The notes beneath the pieces are model-generated. The model had not been told where the DNA came from and ran no database searches. It saw only the letters and a list, made by a program, of their open reading frames with translations. 64,000 nucleotides of DNA from CBDDBU01 sp965226045 (GTDB taxonomy: Bacteria > Pseudomonadota > Alphaproteobacteria > VGEJ01). The stretch spans positions 1-64,000 of the forward strand of contig CBDDBU010000020.1 in NCBI GenBank assembly GCA_965226045.1, written 5' to 3'. Shown one piece after another: positions 26,723 to 36,271 of the stretch. Positions within the stretch are counted from its first letter, which is position 1, and the number at the start of each line of letters is the position of its first letter. The position numbers were made by a program, and so were the translations under genes.

Positions 26723-26860
26723 ACCGCGTCGCCGACGCGGCCACGCGCATCCATCGCCAGGCGCAACTCGTCAAGACGACCATAGTTACCCATATTGCGG
26801 GGCCAGGGACCATGGTGCCCGTGCGGGAGCCCAAACCGCTTGAGCGAGAGGGGCCACCGA

Positions 26861-28312
26861 GTGAGTGAGAAATGGATGATGACGGCCGATCTCATCAAGA
26901 CCGACATTTGCGTGATCGGCGCCGGCTCGGGCGGTCTCATGGTGGCCGCCGGGGCGAGCCAGCTGGGCGCCGATACCGTTCTTGTCGAACGTGGCCGCAT
27001 GGGCGGCGATTGCCTGAACTACGGCTGCATACCCTCTAAGTCGCTGCTCGCCGCGGCTCACGTCGCCGCGACGGCGCGTCGGGGGGCGTCGCTTGGCATC
27101 GAGGGCACAGCGCCTGAAATCGACTTCGCCCAGGTCCACCGCCACGTTCACGATGTGATCGCCGAGATCGCTCCCAACGATTCGGTCGAGCGATTCACAG
27201 GCCTTGGCATCAGGGTCATCGCCGCCAGTGCGCACTTCAGCGGGCCGGCCGAGGTCGTGGCTGGCGAAACGCGAATACGCGCCCGACGCTTCGTGATCGC
27301 CACCGGCTCCTCACCACGCGTGCCGCCGATCCCCGGTCTCGATTCAGTGCCATTTCTGACCAACGAGACGGTGTTCGACCTTGAAACGCGACCCGACCAT
27401 CTCATCATCATCGGGGGCGGACCGATCGGCGTGGAAATGGCCCAGGCCCATCGCCGCCTCGGCGCGCGCGTCACGCTGATCGAAATGGCGCAGCTCTTGG
27501 GCGGCGACGATGCTGAGTTGGTCGGGTTCGTACAGCGGCGTCTGCTTCGAGAGGGTATCGAGATACGGGAGGGCCACCGGGTGATCGCCATCGCCGCGAG
27601 TCCCACGGCCCCCGGCACCCGCGTCAGCGTCGAAGGCCCCACCGGATCGGCCACGATCGAGGGCACCCATCTACTAATCGCGGCCGGCCGCACACCGAAC
27701 CTCTCCGGCCTCGACCTGACCGGGGCGGGCATTGCCCATGCCGCTGGCGGGATTACGGTCGACCAGGGATTGCGGACGACGAATCGACGGGTTTTCGCGA
27801 TCGGCGATTGCATTGGTGGCCGCCAGTTCACCCATGTCGCGGCCTATCACGCCGGGATCGTCTTGCGCCGGGCTCTGTTTCGCCTGCCGGCGACCGCCCA
27901 CGGACAAGCCATTCCCACCGTCACCTATGGTGATCCGGAGCTCGCTCAGGTTGGTGACGACGAGACGGCGGCGCGCGAGCGTGGCGGGCCGATCCGCGTG
28001 CTGCGCTGGCCGTTCGCCGAAAACGATCGCGCCCAAACGGAGCGGCGGAGCGAGGGGCTGATCAAGGTCATCACCACCCGGCGCGGCCGCATTCTGGGCG
28101 CTGGTATCGTCGGCGCCCATGCCGGCGAGCTGATCCAGCCCTGGGTGCTGGCGCTGGATCAGAAGCTTGGTATCGGTGCGATGGCACGCACTATCGTGCC
28201 GTACCCCACCCGTGGCGAAGTGGGTAAGCGGGCAGCCAGCAACTACTATGCGCCGAAGTTATTCAGTGCGCGGACGAAGCGTCTGGTGCGCTTTATCAGC
28301 AGGTTTGGCTGA
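26861..28312 (+). CDS. FAD-dependent pyridine nucleotide-disulfide oxidoreductase
   Basis: A protein of about 483 residues in the mercuric reductase/dihydrolipoamide dehydrogenase family. It shows an FAD-binding GAGSGGLMVAAGA, the redox disulfide GDCLNYGCIPSKSL, an NAD(P)-binding IIIGGGPIGVEMAQA and the second FAD contact FAIGDCIGG. The C-terminal dimerisation domain lacks mercuric-reductase-type cysteines, so the substrate is open. GTG 26861 has GAGAGGGG upstream; ATG 26876 is the alternative. Confidence 0.9.
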   Translation: MSEKWMMTADLIKTDICVIGAGSGGLMVAAGASQLGADTVLVERGRMGGDCLNYGCIPSKSLLAAAHVAATARRGASLGIEGTAPEIDFAQVHRHVHDVIAEIAPNDSVERFTGLGIRVIAASAHFSGPAEVVAGETRIRARRFVIATGSSPRVPPIPGLDSVPFLTNETVFDLETRPDHLIIIGGGPIGVEMAQAHRRLGARVTLIEMAQLLGGDDAELVGFVQRRLLREGIEIREGHRVIAIAASPTAPGTRVSVEGPTGSATIEGTHLLIAAGRTPNLSGLDLTGAGIAHAAGGITVDQGLRTTNRRVFAIGDCIGGRQFTHVAAYHAGIVLRRALFRLPATAHGQAIPTVTYGDPELAQVGDDETAARERGGPIRVLRWPFAENDRAQTERRSEGLIKVITTRRGRILGAGIVGAHAGELIQPWVLALDQKLGIGAMARTIVPYPTRGEVGKRAASNYYAPKLFSARTKRLVRFISRFG

Positions 28313-28332
28313 ACCGGCGCGGCCCCAACCGG

Positions 28333-29745
28333 ATGCGCCTCCCCACGATTATGACGAGCCTGTCGGTACGGTTGCTGGTACTGACCATCATCTTCGTGAT
28401 GGTCGCCGAGGTGATGATCTTCGTGCCCTCGATCGCCCGTTTTAGACTGAGCTACCTGGAAGAACGGATTGCCGCTGCGCATCTGGCGACGCTGGCCCTC
28501 GAGGCCGCCCCCGATCACATGATCAGCCCCGAGCTCGAACAACAGCTGTTGCGCCAGGCCGAGGCCATCGCCGTCGTCCTGAAGCGGGCGGAGGCGCTCA
28601 TGCTGGTTCTCGGCGACGCCATGCCGCCCCGAGTTGATGGCGTCTACGACCTCGGCATGACCTCGCCGGTGTAGCGCAATCCGTTGGTCCTGATGCGCGA
28701 TGCCTTCGAAACCCTACTGTCGTCTTCGGGCCGCGTCATTCGAGTCATCGGTCCGACCGCTTTCGAGCCTGGAACGCTGGTCGACATCGTCATGAAAGAG
28801 GAACCGATGTGGTCCGCCATGCGTGCCTATGCGGCGCGCATCCTCGGCCTCTCCATCTTCATCTCGGTGATCTCGGCGGGCCTGGTCTACCTGAGCCTGC
28901 TCTAACTGATGGTGCGCCCGATGGGCCGCATCACCCAGAGCATGGTCGCGTTTCGCGAGGCGCCCGAGGAGCCGCTGCCACGGCCGGTCCCCTATCGCCG
29001 CCGCGACGAGATCGGCGCCGCCTCGCGGGAACTCGCGTCGATGCAAGAGGATCTTCGCAGCGCGTTGCGACAGAAGACTCGGTTGACCGCGCTCGGCACC
29101 GCCGTCAGCAAGATCAATCACGACCTGCGCAACATTCTCGCGACCGCGCAGCTGATGTCGGACCGCCTGGCCGCCAGCGACGATCCCGAGATCCGCTGCA
29201 TTACCCCGATCATCTTTAGGGCAATCGATCGCGCCGTTGACCTGTGCACACAAACGCTGCGGTTCGACAAGTTCGAGGAGCCGACCCCGGTGCTCGACGA
29301 CGCCTCGCTGGTGGACATCGCCGACGATGTCGCCGCCTCCCTCGGGCTGACCGCCGACGGGCCGATCGCGTGGCGCAACAACATCGACCCTGGCCTGATC
29401 ATCCAGGCCGATCGTGACCAATTTTACCGCCTGCTTCTCAACCTCGTGCGCAACGCGGCGGAGGCCATCGGTGACCGCGGTCCCGAGGCGAGCGGCAGCA
29501 TCCGAATCAACGCCGAGCGGCGGGAGGGCGCGGTCGTCGTAGACGTGTCGGACAGCGGGCCCGGAATGCCACAGGCCGCGCGCGATCATCTTTTCGAGGC
29601 CTTCGCGGGCGGCGCCCGATCCGGCGGCGCGGGCCTAGGACTGTCGATCACCCGCGATCTGATGCGCGCCCACGGCTGCCAGATATCCCTGGTCAAGAGC
29701 GACGCCGAAGGCACGATCTTCCGCCTCGAACTCCCCGTCCCCTAG
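28333..29745 (+). pseudogene. HAMP-domain sensor histidine kinase with two in-frame stops
   Basis: A single frame encodes a membrane sensor kinase: N-terminal helix (LSVRLLVLTIIFVMVAEVMIFV), periplasmic region, second helix (ARILGLSIFISVISAGLVYLSLL), HAMP, a HisKA-type NHDLRNIL with the phosphoryl-accepting His, and an ATPase domain with RNAAEA, DSGPGMP and GAGLGLSI. The frame is broken by TAG at 28672 and TAA at 28903, with no frameshift. Any product starting downstream would lack the sensor. No partner regulator lies next to it. Confidence 0.88.
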
Positions 29746-29797
29746 GGCACCACCGCGACCGCTCGACATCACCACCAAATCGTAAGAGAGTCTTCCT

Positions 29798-30097
29798 ATG
29801 CCATTGTTCGGGCGTCGTATTTTCGTCCTCGGACTTGCGGTAGCGCTGACGGGGTGTGGCGCCGCCACCGTACGGCTGGTGGAGGATGCCGCGGAAGCGA
29901 TGACCGACGAGGATTGCTCGGTTTCGCCCGCCCTGTGCGGCGATGGTGCGCTTTGCGAGGCGCGCGAGATCCCGCCGGAGCCCGATCCGGTCTACTGCTT
30001 TCAGACGATCGGACAGGTGGACTGTTATGCCATGCCCGAATCGATGGGTGAAACCAACCAGCGCGCCCCCCGCCCCTCCCAGCCGATCGGCAGCTGA
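29798..30097 (+). CDS. Small predicted lipoprotein
   Basis: A 99-residue protein with a signal peptide ending in a lipobox (LTGC, Cys at about residue 20) and several further cysteines in the mature part. It is expected to be lipid-anchored in the envelope. No family recognised. It lies 52 bases after the kinase remnant. Confidence 0.6.
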   Translation: MPLFGRRIFVLGLAVALTGCGAATVRLVEDAAEAMTDEDCSVSPALCGDGALCEAREIPPEPDPVYCFQTIGQVDCYAMPESMGETNQRAPRPSQPIGS

Positions 30098-30216
30098 CGG
30101 AGCTGGCTGACCTCCTTCGCCCCACCGGATTATTGGCGAATTTGGATTGTGTTTGTCACGTCGAGGTGGGACGATCTCGCAGTAGCCTGGACCGTAACCG
30201 ACAGTTGGCGGGAGTG

Positions 30217-30810
30217 ATGTTGTTGACGCCAAAACTCTGGGGAAGGCTGCTCGTGGTTGGCGTGCTGGGCGCCGTGGTGCACATGCCCAGCGCTGGCCAT
30301 GCTGGCAGCGTCAGTGCCACCAGGCCCATGGCGAGCGCCGATACCGCGCTCGATCCCGGCCTCAAGGTCAGGTACTACTCGCGCAGCTTGAGCCGACTCC
30401 GCGAATTGCGCGACTGGATAGGTTACAAAAAGGGCAAGGAGGGTCCGCCGCTCCCTAGTCTCGACTATCCCGAAACCAAGGGGGCCGTGTTGACGGCGAC
30501 CCAGACCGATCAGGTCGGCGCTAATATCGAGGGTGCGATCCGCTTTTCTGAGGCGGGGACATACCGCTTCAAGGTGCTCTCGAACGACGGTGTTCAGGTC
30601 GACATCGCGGGCAAGAAGTTGCTCAAGGACGACCGGCCCCACAAAGCGCGGTTCAGCGAGGAAGGGACGGTCAAGGTGGAGGTGCCGGGCTGGTATCCCA
30701 TCCACGTTCTTTATTTCGAGAAGAACGGAAATGCGGCGTTGCAGCTCCATTGGGTCACGCCTTCGGGTAGCGGCTACACCGTCGTCCCGGCCGAGGCATT
30801 CGGCCACTGA
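30217..30810 (+). CDS. Secreted PA14-domain protein
   Basis: A 197-residue protein. Residues 1-33 form a signal peptide; from about residue 50 on the PA14 pattern is clear (GLKVRYYS... EGAIRFSEAGTYRFKVLSNDGVQVDIAGKKLL... GWYPIHVLYFEKNGNAALQLHW). PA14 modules are beta-barrels that often bind glycans. No other domain is attached, so it is probably a periplasmic or exported binding protein. Confidence 0.78.
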   Translation: MLLTPKLWGRLLVVGVLGAVVHMPSAGHAGSVSATRPMASADTALDPGLKVRYYSRSLSRLRELRDWIGYKKGKEGPPLPSLDYPETKGAVLTATQTDQVGANIEGAIRFSEAGTYRFKVLSNDGVQVDIAGKKLLKDDRPHKARFSEEGTVKVEVPGWYPIHVLYFEKNGNAALQLHWVTPSGSGYTVVPAEAFGH

Positions 30811-30903
30811 CGCACCGGTCGTGGCATGAGTGGCGCGCCGAGGGCGTTCGCCGCAATGAGCGCCATGCGGCCGGCGCGGCCCTAAACGAGACCCCGACCT
30901 TGA

Positions 30904-32703
30904 CTAGTCCCCGATCGCGACGCCCTCTCGGCGCCGATCCGCGCCGCCGGCCAGGCCAGCATCGTCGATGGTGATACCGTGGAGGCCGCTGTTGAGCGGT
31001 CGGATCACGACCTCGTGGCCGCGCGCGCGCAAGCCCGGAGCGAGCGCCTCGATGGCGGTGTCCTGCTCGAGAAAAACGGGACCGTTGAGGTTGACGTGGT
31101 GGGGTAGGTCGATCGCGGCCTGGATGTCGTAGCGCCAATCGAGCACGGCCACGATCGTTTTGGCGACGTAGCCGATGATGGCGCTGCCGCCCGGCGAGCC
31201 CACCGCCATCACCAGGCGGCCGTGCCGATCGAAAACCAGGGTTGGCGCCATCGAGCTGCGCGGACGCTTGCCGGGCGCGACGCTGTTGGCGACTTCCAGC
31301 CCGTCTTGTCGCGGTACGAACGAGAAATCGGTGAGCTGGTTGTTGAGTAGGAATCCGCGGACCATGAGCCGCGATCCAAACGCATTCTCGATGCTCAATG
31401 TCATCGCCACCGCGTCGCCCGCGCCATCGACGACGCTCAGGTGCGAGGTCGAGGCCCGCTCGGGCCGCGGGGCCTGCGGCGCGAAGGCGCCGTGAGGTGT
31501 GCCGGGCGCGCCGGCCGTGGCCGCGCCCATGGAGCGATCAAGACGGATCGCGTTCGCGCGTCGGCGGAGGTAGTCGCGGTTGAGAAGTCCCGCCACCGGG
31601 ATGTCGATGAAATCCGGATCGGCGAGATAGCGCCCGCGATCAGCGTAAGCGAGCCGACTCGCCTCGGCCATCAAGTGTACCGCATCCACGGAGCCTGCCG
31701 GGTGGCTCGCGACGTTGAAATAGTCGAGAATTCCGAGAATTTGGAGGGTCGTCACACCCCCCGATGTCGGCGGCGGCATGCCGCACACGCGCCATGCCCG
31801 GTACGGACCACAGAGGGGCTCGCGCCGTACCGCCCGGTAGGTGGCGAGGTCGCGTTCGGTCAAGCGCCCTGGACCCAGCATCGCGCCACGCACCGCGACG
31901 ACGATATCGCGCGCGATGGGCCCGGCATAGAACGCATCGGCGCCGCCCTCGGCGATCACCCGCAACGTCCGCGCGAGTACCGGGCTGCGCCGGTGAAAGC
32001 CAACCGGTCGCGGCGCGCCGTCTTGGTCATAGAAATAGACCCGCGCCGCCGCGAACGTCCGCAAGTAGGGATCACGGGCGATGAGGGCGTTGAGCCGAGG
32101 GGAGATCGCGAACCCCTCCTCCGCCAATTTGATGGCCGGCGCGAACAAATCGCCCCAGGGCAGGCGTCCATGATCCCGGTGCGCCAGTTCGAGCATCCGC
32201 AGGAGACCGGGCACGCCGACCGCGAGTCCGCCGACCACCGCCTCGAAGAACGGCATCGGCGCCCCGCCCGCAGCGAGGAACATATCGGGGGTCGCGGCGG
32301 CCGGCGCCGTCTCGCGCCCATCGTAGGCGCTCGTCGTCCCGCTCGATCGGTCATGGAAGAGCAGGAAGGCGCCGCCGCCGATGCCCGAGGATTGTGGCTC
32401 GACCACGTTCAGGACCATTTGCATCGCGATGGCGGCGTCGATCGCACCGCCGCCACGCCGCAACATGGCGAGCCCCGCCGCAGCGGCGTGTGGATTGGCG
32501 GCGGCGACCATTTGAGATTCGGCCCGTACGGCCGCGCGCCCGGCGACCTCGTCACCGGGTGTCGCCGCCTCTGGCGCTGACCGCTGATCGGCGTCTGCCG
32601 CGAGCCCACCCGTCGCGGTGGCGCACATCAGCAACGCGGCCGCGCCGAACGTCAGCCAGCGGTGTCGAAGCGAGGACGACCTCGTGTCGGTGAAGTCCCT
32701 CAT
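30904..32703 (-). CDS. ggt: Gamma-glutamyltransferase
   Basis: A 599-residue exported enzyme that cleaves glutathione and other gamma-glutamyl compounds. It has a signal peptide (LTFGAAALLMCATATGGLAADA), the large-subunit motif QSSGIGGGAFLLFHD, and the autoproteolysis/nucleophile site with Thr in RASTSHLSVVD. SSMAPTLVF and SPGGSAIIGYV complete the small subunit. Start ATG 32703. Intact. Confidence 0.94.
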   Translation of the reverse strand: MRDFTDTRSSSLRHRWLTFGAAALLMCATATGGLAADADQRSAPEAATPGDEVAGRAAVRAESQMVAAANPHAAAAGLAMLRRGGGAIDAAIAMQMVLNVVEPQSSGIGGGAFLLFHDRSSGTTSAYDGRETAPAAATPDMFLAAGGAPMPFFEAVVGGLAVGVPGLLRMLELAHRDHGRLPWGDLFAPAIKLAEEGFAISPRLNALIARDPYLRTFAAARVYFYDQDGAPRPVGFHRRSPVLARTLRVIAEGGADAFYAGPIARDIVVAVRGAMLGPGRLTERDLATYRAVRREPLCGPYRAWRVCGMPPPTSGGVTTLQILGILDYFNVASHPAGSVDAVHLMAEASRLAYADRGRYLADPDFIDIPVAGLLNRDYLRRRANAIRLDRSMGAATAGAPGTPHGAFAPQAPRPERASTSHLSVVDGAGDAVAMTLSIENAFGSRLMVRGFLLNNQLTDFSFVPRQDGLEVANSVAPGKRPRSSMAPTLVFDRHGRLVMAVGSPGGSAIIGYVAKTIVAVLDWRYDIQAAIDLPHHVNLNGPVFLEQDTAIEALAPGLRARGHEVVIRPLNSGLHGITIDDAGLAGGADRRREGVAIGD

Positions 32704-32781
32704 GGTCACGGCCCGAATTTGCAGCGGCGCTCTATTTTCGCCTATGACAGGCCCACTCGGCAACTAGCGAGGGAGAGCGCC

Positions 32782-33246
32782 GTGCTCGCGGCAGCGATTG
32801 TAAGCATCATTCTGGTGGCTCTGACCGTGGTGATTTATTACGAAATATTGCGTCTGACGTCCGATGCGTTGCCTCGCCTTGCGATCCCGCCGCGCCTTCG
32901 CATCGTCATCGTGATCGGCACGACGTTCGTCGCCCACATGATCGAAGTGTGGATCTATGGCCTCACCTACGCAGTGACGGCGGGGCGTTGGGGATTGGGC
33001 ACGCTCGGTGGCGACTTCGCGGGCAGTTTCGCGGAGTACATCTACTTCTCCACTCACACCTACACCTCACTTGGCCTCGGCGACGTTTGGCCGCTCGGCC
33101 CGATGCGGCTGATTGCCGGTGTCGAGGCACTCAACGGCCGCATTCTGATCGGCTGGGCGGCCTCGTTCACCTTTCTCGCCATGCAACGCTTTTGGGGCCT
33201 GCAGGGCGCCGCGCGCGACAGCATCCTAAGCCGACCACCAGGATGA
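32782..33246 (+). CDS. Two-pore-helix ion channel family protein
   Basis: A 154-residue membrane protein: a first hydrophobic helix (residues 3-20), a second one (38-60), a pore region with THTYTSLGLGD resembling a TxGYGD selectivity filter, and a last helix. It is probably a small K+-type channel, although the filter is not canonical. GTG 32782 has GGGAG upstream. Its stop overlaps the next start by four bases. Confidence 0.75.
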   Translation: MLAAAIVSIILVALTVVIYYEILRLTSDALPRLAIPPRLRIVIVIGTTFVAHMIEVWIYGLTYAVTAGRWGLGTLGGDFAGSFAEYIYFSTHTYTSLGLGDVWPLGPMRLIAGVEALNGRILIGWAASFTFLAMQRFWGLQGAARDSILSRPPG

Positions 33247-34256
33247 TTGAACGCGGCCCCACCAATCTCATCACCGATGTCGCGGGCATCCTGGTCGGGA
33301 ACGCCGAGGACGAGAGAATTCGGACCGGCAGCACCGTGGTGCTGTGCCGCGAGCCCGCGCTGGCGGCGGTCGATGTCCGGGGCGCGGCGCCCGGGACCCG
33401 AGAGACCGACCTACTCGACCCGACGTGCCTGGTCGAGCGAATCGATGCCATCGTATTGAGTGGTGGTTCCGCCTTTGGACTCGAGGCGCCAGCCGGGGTT
33501 ATGAACTGGCTCGCCGAGCAGGGGCGCGGCTTCGCCGTGGGCTCGGCGCGGATTCCTATCGTGCCGGGCGCCATCCTGTTCGACTTGTTGAATGGCGGCG
33601 ACAAGGCGTGGGGCGCCGAGCCGCCATACCGCGAGCTCGGCCGCCGCGCCGCCGAAAGCGCCGGTGCGGACTTCGCGCTTGGCAACGCAGGCGCGGGTTA
33701 CGGCGCGCGTGCCGGCCCCCTCAAGGGCGGTCTGGGCAGTGTGTCGGCGGTGGACAGTCCGTTACAGGTCGGGGCGCTGATGGCGGTCAACGCTTGCGGC
33801 GGCGTCACCATCCCCGGCACCTCCACCCTATGGGCCTGGCCCTTCGAGCGCGGCAATGAACTCGGCGGGCAACCGCCTCCTCAGCTCGCGAGTGAACTCG
33901 ATCTCGACTATGGTTTCGATGCCGCGCTCGGCGCGCAGACCACCATCGGCGTCGTCGCGACCAACGCGCGCCTCGACAAGGCGCAGGCCAAGCGAGTCGC
34001 CATGATGGCTCACGATGGCCTCGCCCGCGCGATCTGGCCGGCCCACACGCCGTTCGATGGCGACACGTTGTTCGTCATCGCGACCGGTCAGGCCACGGCG
34101 TCCCCAACGACCGCGGCGGCGCTCGGTCGGCTGGGAACGATCGCCGCCGATTGCGTAGCCCGCGCGATCGGCCGGGCGGTGGTCGAGGCCGAGACCCTGG
34201 GCGACATGCCGAGCTACCGTGAGCTACACGGCGGTAACCTCGGCCGCGCCGGTTGA
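33243..34256 (+). CDS. P1-family (DmpA/L-aminopeptidase-like) peptidase
   Basis: A 337-residue N-terminal-nucleophile-type aminopeptidase. ITDVAGILVGN, DAIVLSGGSAFGLEA and GAGYGARAG are family motifs. Cleavage to create the active enzyme is expected before the Thr pair in AQTTIGVVATNA. It is coupled to the channel gene (ATGA overlap). Substrate unknown. Confidence 0.9.
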   Translation: MIERGPTNLITDVAGILVGNAEDERIRTGSTVVLCREPALAAVDVRGAAPGTRETDLLDPTCLVERIDAIVLSGGSAFGLEAPAGVMNWLAEQGRGFAVGSARIPIVPGAILFDLLNGGDKAWGAEPPYRELGRRAAESAGADFALGNAGAGYGARAGPLKGGLGSVSAVDSPLQVGALMAVNACGGVTIPGTSTLWAWPFERGNELGGQPPPQLASELDLDYGFDAALGAQTTIGVVATNARLDKAQAKRVAMMAHDGLARAIWPAHTPFDGDTLFVIATGQATASPTTAAALGRLGTIAADCVARAIGRAVVEAETLGDMPSYRELHGGNLGRAG

Positions 34257-34271
34257 GGTTCGCCCTCCGGT

Positions 34272-36214
34272 TCAGGCCGGCATGCCGGCCAGGCGCAACC
34301 CCTCAAGGTAGTGTGCGCAGTCCTCGTCACGTTTGAAGTGCAAAAGCTCCCTGTGGCCACTGATCGTGAAGTCCGGATAGCGATGCATGTACTGCTCGAC
34401 GTAGGGCTTGGCCTCGTCGGTGCGTCCGAGATGGCCGAGTGAGGCGATCGCCCAGCGGTAGGCCCTCATCGGCGGGCTATCGAGCGTCTTCATGGCAGCC
34501 ACGGCGGCGGCATAGTCGTGCGCGGCGAAATAGGCCGTGACGAACTGGCTGTGATGCCACGATGGCGGCACGGGGTTGATCGACAACGCCTTGTTCAGGA
34601 GCTCCAGGGCGCGTGAGCGAGCGCCTCGGCGTGGCTGGCTTGGCAATCCTCGGACCACTGTTCGCCATACTCCATCAGATACGTCCACGCGAGCCCGGCA
34701 TGAACGCGCGCATAGTGAGGATCGAGGTCGGCTGCCTGTTGGCACAGCTCACGGGCCTTGACGTTGGTCTCGGGCGTGAAGCACAGCCAGAGTTCGCGCG
34801 CCTGCAACACCAGGTCATAGGCCTGCGGGTTGTCCGTCTCCTTGTGTCCACGCGCACGCCGACGCTCGCTCTCCTCACGCTTGATGGCGACCTGCCCGAC
34901 GATCCGCTGGGTCAGTTCGTCCTGTACCGCGAAGATGTCATCGAGGTCACGGTCGAAACGCTCGGCCCAGAGGTGGTGGCCGCCGGTGGCTTCGATGAGC
35001 TGAGCGCTGACCCGAATGCGCTTGCCCACCTGGCGCATGCTGCCCTCGAGCACATAGTGGACATTCAGATCCTGACTCACCTGCTGGACCTTGGCCGGCT
35101 TGCCCTTGTAGGTGAAGCCCGAGTTGCGAGCGCTGACCAGAAACTCCTGAAAACGCTAGAGCTCGGCAATCACGCCCTCGGTCAGGCCATCGGCGAACGT
35201 CTCGTCGTCGCTGCCGCCGCCCAAATTCTCGAACGTCAGCGAGGCTAAGGCGGTGATCGAGGCGCGGGCGCGCGAACGCCTTGAGCGGGAACGGGCCGAG
35301 TACGAGGCGAAGCTCGAGGCGCGCGCGGAGAAGGCCGAGAAGACGGGCCGCAAGCCGGGCGGCCGTCCACCCGAGCCGCCGGTGGCCGGGCCCGGGCCGA
35401 AGGACCAGGTCAATCTGACCGACGCGGACTCGGCATCACCGCGATGATCACGCCCGGCCGGGAACGCCATCATCTCTCCTGGAAGGACCGCTTCGCCGGC
35501 GCGCCGCCGCCCCCGGAGAACCCGACGCCGCTGGAAGTGACACACGAGGGCTTGCTCGGCAGCGCCGCAGCGGCCATCGCGCCGGCCAGCGACGGCGCGT
35601 TGTCTGGCGCCTCATCGCCAAGCCGCACGCGATAGACGTGAACCGGCTCGGCGATGTTCTTGACCTCCCGCGCGCCGAGGTCCTCGAACGCGAGATCGAT
35701 CTTGTTCCTAACCTGCTCATAGACCGAGCCGGAGATACAGCAGCCGCCCGGATCGGCGAGCGCCTGCACCCGGGCCGCGAGGTTCACACCATCGCCGTAC
35801 AGGTTTTCGCCTTCGACCAGCACATCGCCGAGATTGACGCCGATGCGAAAGCGCATCCGCCGCTCCTCGGCGACGTCCTGGTTGCGCTCGGCGATTGCCT
35901 TTTTTAACGTCGCGAGCACATTCCACCACCTCGACGACGCTGGGGAACTCAGCCACCACGCTGTCGCCGGCGACGCCGAAGACGCGGCCCCGCGCCGCCA
36001 CGACGAACCGGTCGAAGAGCGCCCGGGAGTCTTGCAGGGCGCGCAACGTTTCTTTCTCGTCATCGCCCATGAGCCGGCTATAGGCGGCCACATCGGCGCA
36101 GAGAATCGCGGCGCGTTTGCGTTGGGCTACATGCTGATCCAAGGAACAACCTCGCTCGACGGCGGAGGCAATAGGTCGCCCCTGTAAGTTGGGCACACTG
36201 CCCGCCTCGCGCAA
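34272..36214 (-). pseudogene. Class III adenylate/guanylate cyclase with TPR tail, multiply broken
   Basis: Pieces of one gene appear in several frames: cyclase start (RKRAAILCADVAAYSRLMGDDE), catalytic middle (RIGVNLGDVLVEGENLYGDGVNLAARVQALADPGGCCISGSVYEQV), TolB-like linker (LASLTFENLGGGSDDETFADGLTEGVIAEL, ended by TAG at 35156-35158, then RFQEFLVSARNSGF in the same frame) and a TPR-like tail ending ...AGMPA. Frameshifts lie near 35950 and 34600, and a foreign transposase fragment sits at 35253-35447. It once made a cyclic nucleotide under the control of an unknown partner. Confidence 0.85.
35253..35447 (+). mobile_element. Fragment of an IS1182-like transposase inside the cyclase pseudogene
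   Basis: A 64-codon open stretch (ERLERERAEYEAKLEARAEKA... GRKPGGRPPEPP...KDQVNLTDADS) resembles the Arg/Glu-rich linker and DQVNLTDxxS segment of IS1182-type transposases. It lies antisense to the cyclase gene. No ends or target repeats were found, so only a scrap remains. Confidence 0.6.
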
Positions 36215-36271
36215 GCCGGTGTTGTCGTCAAATTCTCGCTAGTGCGCGCCCGACAGCGCGGGGGCCTGAAG

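Noticed and set aside
26507..26860. Chromosome origin next to rpmH
   Set aside because: No dnaA, gidA or cluster of DnaA boxes is visible; in many alphaproteobacteria rpmH is not at the origin.
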